NCBI GenBank assembly: GCA_964486335.1
Contig: CAZAMB010000004.1
Span: 62,001-126,000, forward strand
DNA from: CAZAMB01 sp964486335
GTDB lineage: Bacteria > Planctomycetota > Phycisphaerae > UBA1845
DNA: 64,000 nucleotides
Direction: 5' to 3'
This document shows, one piece after another, positions 1-10,850 of this stretch. Positions within the stretch are counted from its first letter, which is position 1. Every line of letters begins with the position of its first letter. The position numbers and the translations under genes were made by a program. The notes under the pieces were generated by a model, which saw only the letters and a program-made list of their open reading frames with translations, ran no database searches and was not told the DNA's origin.

Positions 1-1173
1 GCCGCGCAAATCGAGACGATTGACCGTCAGCGGAAATCGCTCGACTCTTTGATCGGCCAACTCACCGAGGGCGTCGTGGTCGCCGACGAATCCGGGCGCA
101 TCAGCCTGATGAATCCGGCGGCCGCGCGATTCCTGGGCCTGGACGGCCACCGCATTGGACCGCACAACGACGCCCACCCCACGATTGAGCAATGCATTCC
201 CCAGCACGATCTGCAGGAACTTCTGCTTCCATGTCGCGCTGACGGAAAGACAACGGCAACCGAATCGATTCAACCATCGATCTTCAAGGAAGCCCGGCTG
301 ACGCTGGCCCATTCAAACGGGATCGTTCATTTGCTTGCGCGTGCGTGCAATATCTCCCTGTCTTCGCCTCGTTTCGGCGGACTCACCGGCGAGGCGGATG
401 CAACGTCCCACGAAGGCCGTCTGCTTGTCTTGACGGATGTTTCGGATCTGACAAAGGCCGTTCGAATGCGCAGCGACTTCGTCGCAAACGCATCGCATGA
501 ACTGCGCACCCCCCTGTCGGCCATTCGCGCCGCGGTCGAAACCCTCATGCGCCTGAACCCTTTGGAGGAACCCGATGCTGTGAAGAGATTTCTCGGGATC
601 GTTTCTCGACAAAGCGCGCACCTCGAAGCCATGGTGACTGACCTGCTGGATCTGTCACGCGTGGAATCGCAATCGGCTCGCTTCGAGATGGTGGCAATGT
701 ACGTTCAACAAACTGTGGACGAACTGAAAGGGCGATGGGAGGAGTCGCTCCAACAACATGGCATCCGCTGGCGATCCGAGGTGGCGCAGGATTGCTCGAC
801 CGTCCAGGCCAATCCCCACTTGCTGAAGCTCGTACTCGACAACCTCGTGGACAACGCGATCAAGTTCACGAATTCCGGTGGTGAAATCGCGGTGACCTGT
901 CGTTGCGGCGACGATCACGTGATCATTGAAGTTGCGGACAGTGGATGCGGAATCGCCAGGGAGCACCTCGAAAGAGTTTTTGAGCGGTTCTTTCAGGTTG
1001 CTTCGGATCGCTCCCAGACGGGCAGTCCGGCCGGCGAACGACGTGGCACGGGTCTGGGCTTGTCCATCGTTCGGCATGCCGTCCTGGCGATGGGTGGGAC
1101 AGTTCGGCTCGAGAGCGAACGGGGCGTGGGCACGCAAGTGTTCGTCAAGCTGCAACGGAAAGCACGGGAGTGA
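1..1173 (+). CDS. PhoR-like sensor histidine kinase (5' end outside window)
   Basis: The frame is open from the first base, so the N-terminus, probably with membrane segments, lies outside the window. The visible part begins with a short helical linker, then a PAS-like domain (GVVVADESGRI), then the HisKA dimerisation helix with the phospho-accepting His in the H-box NASHELRTPLSAIR. The ATPase domain follows with N-box (LVLDNLVDNAIKF), G1 (VADSGCGIA) and G2 (GTGLGLSIV). The linker-PAS-HisKA-HATPase order and the H-box match the PhoR/PhoR-like class, which senses phosphate or envelope state and phosphorylates an OmpR-type regulator. That partner would lie upstream, outside the window. Assignment to a histidine kinase is secure; phosphate as the signal is only inferred from the class. 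Confidence 0.9.
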   Translation, partial: AAQIETIDRQRKSLDSLIGQLTEGVVVADESGRISLMNPAAARFLGLDGHRIGPHNDAHPTIEQCIPQHDLQELLLPCRADGKTTATESIQPSIFKEARLTLAHSNGIVHLLARACNISLSSPRFGGLTGEADATSHEGRLLVLTDVSDLTKAVRMRSDFVANASHELRTPLSAIRAAVETLMRLNPLEEPDAVKRFLGIVSRQSAHLEAMVTDLLDLSRVESQSARFEMVAMYVQQTVDELKGRWEESLQQHGIRWRSEVAQDCSTVQANPHLLKLVLDNLVDNAIKFTNSGGEIAVTCRCGDDHVIIEVADSGCGIAREHLERVFERFFQVASDRSQTGSPAGERRGTGLGLSIVRHAVLAMGGTVRLESERGVGTQVFVKLQRKARE

Positions 1174-1387
1174 GGCTTCGAGAACACTCCGCCCGACCCT
1201 CACTTGGTCTTGGTATTCACCCGTTTCGGTTCGGCGTCGGAAAATCGTCGTACGAAATCAAGACTAGACACCGGCAATAACGGGGGTAAAGCGGCGGGGA
1301 GTGGCCGAGTGAGTGACACCCGCTGTCACTTCGAGAAAACTCAAGAAAGCAAGCGAAAAACACCGTTTTCTGTGGCGAAAAATGAAC

Positions 1388-1460
<73 letters not shown>

Positions 1461-1784
1461 TATCGGGATTCCTATCTCCTCCATTGACGAATCAACGTCG
1501 GATTCACATTTTCCGCTCCGTCATTCGATCGCCAACAACGCAGCAGCACCGTCACTCCGACCGGCTTACTTCACTCCCTTGGCGTGGCGCTCAACAGCAC
1601 CTCACCGAGATCACCGCAGTAGCACCTGACCATTGCCAACTCGCAACTTCGCAGTGCCTGCCTCATGATTGAAGGTTCGCCACAGCGTTGCCGAGCCGGT
1701 GGACGATGCATTCCAGCGTCGCGACGATTGATCTAAGCGCTGAGACCATTCGGCGTCAAATCTAATGCGTAACGAGGTAATTCG
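1461..1784. other. intergenic stretch upstream of tRNA-Phe
   Basis: About 320 bases between the tRNA 5' end and the 3' end of the hybrid kinase. I see no convincing reading frame, terminator hairpin or repeat. The tRNA promoter should lie here, but no clear -35/-10 pair stands out. Confidence 0.5.
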
Positions 1785-4085
<2,301 letters not shown>

Positions 4086-5246
4086 TCAGATTTCCTGGAA
4101 AGTTGTCAGCGTCATGGTCTGGTTGTGCAGCACACACCGTCCCGACACAAACGGTGAGATTTCACCGTAGGAGTAGAACCCAATCTGCCGAGACGCCGAA
4201 GGCAACACGTCAAACGTTCCTTCAAGCTCTTCCTCGCTTCGCTCGCCCAGCACCAGTCGTCGACCTACACAACTGATCGCCACCGCGAGGCACGGGCCCG
4301 TGGCGCCGCCCGTGCTACGGGCCAGAAGGGCCGACTCGGATGCGCCTTGAACAAGCCGATCGAAATTGGCGCACATGAACTGCGTTCGGCTGCCCTGCGG
4401 AATGTCTCCGGCAAACACCATGGAACCCGCGCTCTCATCCACCGCGAGAATCGTACGCACGAGCTTGGAAGTATCGCCGCCGTCCTGCCAGACGGACAAT
4501 GGGAACAGAAGGGCCGTGGCCGGCAATCCCGTAGCCCGGTCTCCCAGGTACTCTTTGTACAGCGGCAGCGCCGGCTTGCCGTCCAGTTCGTAGAGAATGT
4601 TGCCATCTGAACGGGTGGCGACACGCTCCGGTCCGAACACGTCCCATCCCCCTTTCGATCCGTGTCCGATTCGCACGCGATCGCCGTAAAAGCCCACGGC
4701 GGATACGACTCCCGTCGCAGGCGCCCCGTCCTTGAGAACCCAGGTTTGCTGGAACCGGCTGCCGTCGCCGGCCAATCCGCCCGTGACGACGACCGATTCA
4801 GGCAATCCGGAATTCAGCCCTCGAACCAACTCGCTGCCATTGACAGAGAGTCCATCGGAAAGCACGAAGACTCCGCAAAGCGAGCGTTGCGCTAGTTGCC
4901 GGGCAAGCGATTCTCCGGCGGCAAACGACTCCTCGCGCGAGCGGACCGTCGTCGCCGCGGTTGCGATGCGGGTTTGCTCGAATCGATGAACAGCGACGAC
5001 GAGGCTGTCATCGTGCAGCGTCGATTCATGGATTTCTCCGGCCGTGGAACATCCAAGAAAATGAGACTTGGGATATTGGCGACGCAATTCCTTGATCGCG
5101 GAACCATCTTGAAGGTATTGCGGTGCTCCGAATACCAGCACGAGCGTCCGATCCGAATCCAGGTCCGGAAGCTCGCGCGGAGACCATCCGCGCGCGGGAT
5201 GGTACGTCATGGTTTCGAGTGCGGTGCATGCGACGTTTGAAGGCAT
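4086..5246 (-). CDS. FIST-domain small-molecule sensor protein
   Basis: A 386-aa cytoplasmic protein with a FIST N domain (about 30-230) and a FIST C domain (about 230-370). The hallmark GCSTAGEI motif is near residue 85, followed by VFVLSDGLSVNG and VVTGGLAGDG. FIST domains are known as sensory modules predicted to bind small ligands such as amino acids, and they commonly sit beside signalling proteins. The start ATG at 5246 has GGAG eight bases upstream. The stop abuts the start of the hybrid kinase, so the pair forms a two-gene signalling operon in which this protein likely feeds a ligand signal to the kinase. The ligand cannot be read from the sequence. Confidence 0.88.
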   Translation of the reverse strand: MPSNVACTALETMTYHPARGWSPRELPDLDSDRTLVLVFGAPQYLQDGSAIKELRRQYPKSHFLGCSTAGEIHESTLHDDSLVVAVHRFEQTRIATAATTVRSREESFAAGESLARQLAQRSLCGVFVLSDGLSVNGSELVRGLNSGLPESVVVTGGLAGDGSRFQQTWVLKDGAPATGVVSAVGFYGDRVRIGHGSKGGWDVFGPERVATRSDGNILYELDGKPALPLYKEYLGDRATGLPATALLFPLSVWQDGGDTSKLVRTILAVDESAGSMVFAGDIPQGSRTQFMCANFDRLVQGASESALLARSTGGATGPCLAVAISCVGRRLVLGERSEEELEGTFDVLPSASRQIGFYSYGEISPFVSGRCVLHNQTMTLTTFQEI

Positions 5247-5675
5247 AACGCATTCTCCATCTAAGGCCGCCTACGTTACGGAAAACGACTTGCGAATCGG
5301 CTCTGATTCATTCGAGGGCTGAACACAGAGCGCCGCGGGTGGTTTCTTTCACCGACGTTTGCTTGAAAACTATCGGGAATCTCCTCGCGACAAAATAGCT
5401 GGCGGGACGGAATCTACGGTGACGCTTTCATGGTTGCCCACGCGCCCGATAACATGGTCAAGAGGCGAAAAAGTGAATCGGCTTCGGGCACAACCACCGC
5501 AATTTGATCGGACCTGATCGCGCCGATCGTTGGCTGCGAAACAGTTTTGCTTTCCCGGCGACGCGTATTGGCGTTTACAATTCACCTTCTTGAGATCATC
5601 ATGTCATCAAGCGACGTCGGTTTATCGCCGCTACGCTGGAATTGGAATGGTCACGCCTTCGAGGAATTCGTTCGC
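5247..5675. other. divergent intergenic region, FIST operon / aroF
   Basis: Separates the leftward FIST gene from the rightward DAHP synthase. It should hold both promoters. I found no riboswitch-like structure, attenuator-like leader peptide or clear -35/-10 pair. An in-frame ATG at 5601 is the alternative aroF start. Confidence 0.4.
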
Positions 5676-6755
5676 ATGGATATGATCGTTGTGATGAAGG
5701 CGTCGGCAACAACGGACGACATCCGCCGCACCATCGAGCGCATCAGCGAGCTCGGTTTCACACCTCACCTGTCGAAAGGTGAATCGCGGACGATTATCGG
5801 CGCGATCGGCGAACCCGGCATCGACACCAAGCAACAACTCGAACAACTTCCGGGCGTCGATGACGTGATGGCGGTCAGCCAGCCGTACAAACTCGCGTCG
5901 CGCGAGTTTCACGAAGCGGACACGATCTTCGACATTCGAGGCGTGCGCATTGGAGGGGGCAACGTCAATATCATCGCCGGTCCCTGCGCGATTGAAAGTC
6001 GCGAAGTGCTGTTTTCCGTGGGGCGAGCGGTGAAGAAGGCAGGCGCCTCCATCCTTCGCGGCGGCGCGTTCAAGCCACGAACCTCACCATACTCGTTTTC
6101 AGGCATGGGTCGTGAAGGACTGGAACTTCTGAAGGAAGCCGGAGCCGAACTGGATATGCCGACCATTACCGAGGTCATGGACCCGCGCGATGTTGCGGCC
6201 GTCTACGACTTTGCCGATATGTTCCAGATCGGCGCACGCAACATGCAGAACTTCAATTTATTGCTGGAAGTGGGCAAGACCGACAAGCCGGTGTTCATCA
6301 AGAGGGGACTCGCCGCGTCGATCAGTGAGTTGCTTATGTCAGCGGAGTACGTTCTAAGCCAGGGCAACCACCGCGTGGTGTTGTGCGAGCGGGGAATCCG
6401 CACCTTCGCCGACGAAGTTCGATTCACTTTCGACGTGTCGGCCGTTCCCGTTATCCAGGAGCGGTCGCATTTGCCGGTGTTTGTCGATCCCTCGCACGCG
6501 GCGGGTAAGCGCGACTTGGTTCCGCCGCTCGCTTTGGCCGGCATCGCGGCGGGAGCACAGGGAGCGATCATCGAAGTACACAGTTGTCCGGATCGAGCCC
6601 TTTGCGACGGCCCACAGGCGGTGCTTCCCAATAACTTCGTTGCGCTCATGGAAAAGATCGCCCAGATCGCGGAGATTGTCGGGCACCGGGTTGCAACTCT
6701 CACTCCCAATGGGCAGCGGACGAACCGGACTTCAGTAAAACGCGACAACATCTGA
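5676..6755 (+). CDS. aroF: 3-deoxy-7-phosphoheptulonate (DAHP) synthase, ACT-like N-terminal domain type
   Basis: Catalyses condensation of phosphoenolpyruvate with erythrose 4-phosphate, the first step of the shikimate pathway. The N-terminal domain (MDMIVVMKASAT, about 75 residues) is the ferredoxin/ACT-like regulatory domain of the Thermotoga/Bacillus type. The TIM barrel follows with IIAGPCAIES, LRGGAFKPRTSPYSF, QIGARNMQNF, IKRG, DPSHAAGKRDLV and an Ala-rich GAQGAIIEVHSCPD strand. I chose ATG 5676 because family members begin just before the MIVVMK strand and GAGG lies 11 bases upstream. The upstream ATG at 5601 would add 25 unconserved residues. The ACT-like domain suggests feedback control by Tyr or Phe. 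The gene stands alone, with no other shikimate gene nearby. Confidence 0.95.
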   Translation: MDMIVVMKASATTDDIRRTIERISELGFTPHLSKGESRTIIGAIGEPGIDTKQQLEQLPGVDDVMAVSQPYKLASREFHEADTIFDIRGVRIGGGNVNIIAGPCAIESREVLFSVGRAVKKAGASILRGGAFKPRTSPYSFSGMGREGLELLKEAGAELDMPTITEVMDPRDVAAVYDFADMFQIGARNMQNFNLLLEVGKTDKPVFIKRGLAASISELLMSAEYVLSQGNHRVVLCERGIRTFADEVRFTFDVSAVPVIQERSHLPVFVDPSHAAGKRDLVPPLALAGIAAGAQGAIIEVHSCPDRALCDGPQAVLPNNFVALMEKIAQIAEIVGHRVATLTPNGQRTNRTSVKRDNI

Positions 6756-6872
6756 CGAACACGAGAATGTCGCTGGACGCAATGCGCAACGTCCGCGTAA
6801 CGGCCCGCTTTCGTGGGTGAGTGTTACGGCGTAATCGCGTGCGTGCGCGCGAGCCGAACGCGAGAAGCGCGG

Positions 6873-6878
6873 TATAAT
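6873..6878 (+). promoter_or_regulatory. possible -10 box of the exporter operon
   Basis: A perfect TATAAT in an otherwise very GC-rich intergenic region, about 60 bases before the first exporter gene. No good -35 hexamer is visible 17 bases upstream (the position reads CGAGCC), so this is only a candidate. Confidence 0.3.
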
Positions 6879-6938
6879 GCTGCTTTGGACGCGCAATGCT
6901 GATGTCGCGAATCGTAGCAAAGCGCAGTGGAGCCGCTG

Positions 6939-8132
6939 ATGATCCGGGCCTTCTTCATTCTGGTCATTGTTGCGTTGGTTGGCACTGGTGGCTACGCGGG
7001 GATCCGCGCTTTGTCGCGGAATGAACCTTCCGTGACCTACAAGACCGTGAAGGCGACTCGTGGCACGCTGGTCTCCACGGTGACTGCCACGGGCAACCTC
7101 GAACCGCTGGTCAAGGTGCTCGTAGGTTCGCAGGTGAGCGGAACCGTCACGAAGTGGTTCGCGGACTTCAATCAGAAAGTCGAGCAGGGCTTTGTGCTGG
7201 CGCGCATCGATCAGGATCGGTTTAAGGCAACGCTCGAGCAACGACAAGCCGCCGCCAAGGCCGCCAGGGCGCGCGTCGAAGAGGCACGCGCGATTCTGGC
7301 CGACGCGACCCTCAAGCGAAATCACGCCGAAGAAAACTTTAAGGTTCGAGCGGCAACCGATCTGGAACTTGCGGAGGCACGTGTGGCAGAGCAACAGGCC
7401 GAGGCGTCGCTTCACGCCACTGAGGCCGAAGTCGAGCGCGCCGAGGCCGAAGCGCGACTTGCCGCCGTAGAGCTGGACAAGACCGTCATCCGTTCGCCGA
7501 TCGACGGGGTGGTGATTTCGCGAAACATCGACGAGGGGCAGACGGTGGCCGCGTCGCTTCAGGCGCCGACGCTGTTCACCATTGCCAATGATCTCGCCAA
7601 GATGCAGGTGAACGCCGCCGTGAGCGAAACCGACATCGGCAAGGTTCACGAAGGCGGCGTCGCGGAGTTTCGTGTCGATGCCTATCCGGACCGGAGGTTC
7701 CACGGCACGGTGTCGCAGGTGCGCTACGCCGAGACGATCGTGGACAACGTCGTGACTTATACGACCTTGATCTACGTCGACAATCCTGACCTCGCGCTGC
7801 GCCCGGGGATGACCGCGACCATCTCTTTCGAAGTGGCCCGTGTCGAAGACGCATTGCTCGTTCCGAATGCGGCAATGCGTTTTAATCCATCAGCGGAACC
7901 GGCGAGCATCGATTGGCGCCGTCCGGGTCGGGCGCGCCCCATGCAGCCGCGCGTCTACAAGCTGGAGGGTGGACAACCCGTCGAAGTGTCCATTGAACCC
8001 GGATTGAATGATGGCTCTTTCACCGAGATTCGGGGAGGTGAGCTACGCGAAAACGATCTTGTCATCATTGAGCAGTCCCGTGATCCTCGATCACGCGGCG
8101 CCGCCGCAAGAGCGCCGAGGTTTCCGGGATGA
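6939..8132 (+). CDS. MacA/HlyD-type periplasmic adaptor subunit of ABC exporter
   Basis: A membrane-fusion protein of about 397 aa linking an inner-membrane ABC exporter to the outer membrane. One N-terminal membrane anchor (FILVIVALVGTGGYAGI) is followed by the first half of the lipoyl domain (VLVGSQVSGTVTKWF), a long coiled-coil hairpin rich in Ala, Glu and Arg (about 85-180), the second lipoyl half (TVIRSPIDGVVISR) and the beta-barrel domain. This arrangement is typical of MacA. The ATG at 6939 has GGAG at 6929-6932; a GTG at 6927 is also possible but overlaps that site. Its stop overlaps the ATP-binding subunit in ATGA. The substrate is unknown. Confidence 0.92.
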   Translation: MIRAFFILVIVALVGTGGYAGIRALSRNEPSVTYKTVKATRGTLVSTVTATGNLEPLVKVLVGSQVSGTVTKWFADFNQKVEQGFVLARIDQDRFKATLEQRQAAAKAARARVEEARAILADATLKRNHAEENFKVRAATDLELAEARVAEQQAEASLHATEAEVERAEAEARLAAVELDKTVIRSPIDGVVISRNIDEGQTVAASLQAPTLFTIANDLAKMQVNAAVSETDIGKVHEGGVAEFRVDAYPDRRFHGTVSQVRYAETIVDNVVTYTTLIYVDNPDLALRPGMTATISFEVARVEDALLVPNAAMRFNPSAEPASIDWRRPGRARPMQPRVYKLEGGQPVEVSIEPGLNDGSFTEIRGGELRENDLVIIEQSRDPRSRGAAARAPRFPG

Positions 8133-8830
8133 GCAGCGATCTGATCGACATTCGTGACGCGTGGAAGATTTACCACGTGGGTGAGGTTCAAGTGCCCGCC
8201 GTGCGTGGAGTGTCCTTGAAATTGTCGCAAGGGGAGTTTGTTGCGATTACCGGATCAAGTGGTTCCGGCAAATCGACTTTTATGCATCTGCTGGGGTGCC
8301 TCGATCGCCTTTCGTCGGGAAGATACGAATTTGAACGTCAGCCCGTCCAGGAACTGACTCGAACGGAGCTTGCGCGACTGCGCAACCGCAGGATCGGCTT
8401 CGTGTTTCAAAGTTTCAATCTGCTGTCGAGAACCACGATCGTCGACAATGTCGCGCTGCCTCTGATCTATCAGGGAGTGCATCGGAAGGAACGACGACGC
8501 CGCGCCTCGGAATGGCTGGAGCGCGTCGGGCTTGGCGATCGCCTGAAGCACCATACGAATCAGCTTTCCGGCGGCCAGCAGCAGCGCGTCGCCATTGCGC
8601 GAGCGCTGGTTACGAATCCCGCGATGATTCTCGCCGACGAACCCACGGGCAATCTCGACACAAAAACCAGCAATGAGATCATGACGCTGTTCCAACAATT
8701 GAATCGCGATGACGGCATCACCGTTGTGGTGGTCACGCACGAGTCGGACATCGCGGCCTTTGCCCGCCGCCATGTCATGTTTCGTGACGGCGTGATTGTC
8801 AGCGATGAACTAAAAGCAACCGCGGCCTGA
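8129..8830 (+). CDS. MacB/LolD-type ABC transporter ATP-binding protein
   Basis: A 233-aa nucleotide-binding domain with Walker A (GSSGSGKST), Q-loop (FVFQSFNLLSRTT), signature LSGGQQQRVAIARAL, Walker B (MILADEPTGNLD) and the switch His (VVVTHE). The LSGGQQQR signature and the FVFQSFNLL loop are typical of the MacB/LolD group, which drives mechanotransmission rather than moving substrate through a membrane pore. It overlaps the adaptor gene by four bases and is followed after four bases by the permease, giving a single three-gene operon. Confidence 0.96.
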   Translation: MSSDLIDIRDAWKIYHVGEVQVPAVRGVSLKLSQGEFVAITGSSGSGKSTFMHLLGCLDRLSSGRYEFERQPVQELTRTELARLRNRRIGFVFQSFNLLSRTTIVDNVALPLIYQGVHRKERRRRASEWLERVGLGDRLKHHTNQLSGGQQQRVAIARALVTNPAMILADEPTGNLDTKTSNEIMTLFQQLNRDDGITVVVVTHESDIAAFARRHVMFRDGVIVSDELKATAA

Positions 8831-8834
8831 AGAC

Positions 8835-10055
8835 ATGAATCCGCTCACGATCATCTCGGAATCGCTACGAAGTCTTGGCAAGAACAAAGTGCGGACTGCG
8901 TTGTCGGTCCTGGGCATTGTGATCGGGATCGCCGCGGTCATCACCATGGTCGCCGTCGGCGAGGGCGCGCAGCGCCGCGTGGAGCGGGAAATCGCCACGC
9001 TGGGCGACGACTGGATCATGGTCATGTACTGGGGCGTGCAGCGCGGCGGCGCCCGCCGGCAGCAAGGTCTCCCGCCGAATCTGACCAGCGAGGACGCGGA
9101 TGCTATCAATCGTGAATGCTCCACTGTCCGCGCCGCCACACCAGTGAATCGCATCAGCTTTCAAGTGAGCTCAGGTTTCGGGGACTACCAGACTTCCGTT
9201 CATGGAACTCGCCCAGCCTACTTCGACATTCGCCGCTGGGAAGTCATTGAAGGCCGCGCGTTCAATGCCGACGACTTGCGCATGCTCGGCAAGGTATGTT
9301 GCATCGGCATGACGGCCTCGAAGGAGCTTTTCGGTTCGATGAACCCCGTCGGGCAAACGGTACGTATCAATCGCGTGGCGTTTGAAGTGATCGGACTGCT
9401 CGGACCCAAAGGCATTGGAAGTGACGGTCGGGATAATGACGATGTCATCCTTGCACCCTTCACGTCGTTTGAACGGTATCTCTCCGGAAGGGAATCATCT
9501 GGCACGCTGATGGCGGCCGCGCGGCACGATGTCGAACCGGCCTTCGCCAAACAGCAAATCCGCGATCTGCTTCGCCAGCGACATCGCCTGGCCGATGATG
9601 AAGACGACGATTTTCGCATTTCCGATCGCTCGCTTGCTATGCAGGCCAACGCGGAAGCCTCCAGGACGTTCAACACGCTGCTCACAATGATCGCCTCGAT
9701 CTCCCTACTGGTCGGCGGCGTGGGCATCATGAACATCATGCTCGTCTCGGTGACCGAGCGTACGCGCGAAATCGGCCTGCGGATGGCGATCGGCGCGGAT
9801 GGGTATCACATTCTCGTTCAGTTCCTTTGTGAAGCGATCGTGCTGTGCAGTCTCGGCGGTATGCTTGGGTTTGCGCTTGGCTGGGCCGTTTCCCTTTTTA
9901 TTTCCGCCAACTATGACGGATGGGATACCGTGGTTTCTTATTGGATGGCCGGATTGGCGATCGCGTTCGCTACGACGGTCGGCATGTTTTTTGGATTCTA
10001 TCCCGCCTGGCGTGCCAGCCGACTCGACCCCATTGATGCATTGCGTTACGAATGA
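8835..10055 (+). CDS. MacB-type ABC transporter permease
   Basis: A 406-aa permease with one N-terminal membrane helix (TALSVLGIVIGIAAVITM), a large periplasmic MacB_PCD domain (about 45-270), and three C-terminal helices of the FtsX domain (beginning TMIASISLLVGGVGIMNIML, with the conserved RTREIGLRMAIGA cytoplasmic stretch). Together with the two upstream genes it forms a MacAB-like exporter in which nucleotide-binding domain and permease are separate chains. Such systems export peptides, lipids or lipoproteins. No outer-membrane TolC-type partner is encoded here. Confidence 0.95.
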   Translation: MNPLTIISESLRSLGKNKVRTALSVLGIVIGIAAVITMVAVGEGAQRRVEREIATLGDDWIMVMYWGVQRGGARRQQGLPPNLTSEDADAINRECSTVRAATPVNRISFQVSSGFGDYQTSVHGTRPAYFDIRRWEVIEGRAFNADDLRMLGKVCCIGMTASKELFGSMNPVGQTVRINRVAFEVIGLLGPKGIGSDGRDNDDVILAPFTSFERYLSGRESSGTLMAAARHDVEPAFAKQQIRDLLRQRHRLADDEDDDFRISDRSLAMQANAEASRTFNTLLTMIASISLLVGGVGIMNIMLVSVTERTREIGLRMAIGADGYHILVQFLCEAIVLCSLGGMLGFALGWAVSLFISANYDGWDTVVSYWMAGLAIAFATTVGMFFGFYPAWRASRLDPIDALRYE

Positions 10056-10850
10056 CCGCCCGAATCCGAATCATGGCGGCTTTGGCCTAGCGTCGCCGAC
10101 TTGGGATCAGCTCCGTCACCGTCAATCACACCAGTTTTCGGCCAATTCCCGCGTCCAACGAAAGCAGATTTGTTTGCTGGTCCTTTCTCGTTTCGAGTTG
10201 AAAGCGTTAGGTGTGATTGACGTGACGCTCCGCCACGTGGTCAAACGCCTGGTTGGGACGTAGCGAATGCTGACGTTCGATGAAGTCGAGCGCATGCGTC
10301 ATCGCACGCCGGAACTGATCCGCGACCCACACAGGCAGACCGGATGTGCAAAAGATCGAGGCACCTCTAAATCAACGGGCTCCCAACGTATCCATGTTTA
10401 TACGCCGGGTTCCTTTGGCCGCCCCCGCCCCGTCGCACCCGGCGAAACCGACTGCGCGTCAGGTATTCATGTTATTCGGGGCGACACGCGTCGAAAGTAA
10501 ACCACGACCTACTGTTCCACCGCCAACACCCACGTCAACGGTAACATTTCCCTTCCGCTGGGGCGCGAAAGGAGTCGAAGATGCGGCCTAGACGCAGCAC
10601 TCCTCCGTACCCGCTTTCTCACTTTCGATTCCAAGGTCCGAGCTTTCGCCATGGGTACGCCCCGTTGACCCGTGGGCGAACGGACGCGGCGGGTGGTACC
10701 GGCGTACGCCTCGCTTGCCCCGTTGGCCACGCGCGGCGTTGGGGCGCGTTTGGGGGCGAAGGAGCCGGACCGACGGACTGGTTGGGAGGTCGTGGATTGA
10801 ACAAAGGCGTGAAAGCCGTGCTGCCGCGATGAAGCGGTTGGCGTGAACTG
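10056..10850. other. gene-poor junction between chromosome and prophage remnant
   Basis: Nearly 800 bases with no frame I would call a gene; the short open frames resemble nothing I recognise and read as GC-rich noise. The left boundary of the prophage-like region should lie here. An 11-base match to the tRNA-Pro 3' end at 10476-10486 was noted but is too short to call an attachment site. Confidence 0.45.

Noticed and set aside
5253..5600. A riboswitch or attenuator before the DAHP synthase gene.
   Set aside because: No leader peptide rich in aromatic residues and no terminator/antiterminator hairpins are visible.
10476..10486. TCGGGGCGACA, matching the tRNA-Pro 3' end at 44025-44035, as a possible second attachment site.
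   Set aside because: Only 11 bases match, the similarity breaks off after that, and the 33.5 kb between contain ordinary planctomycete genes. Chance is likely.
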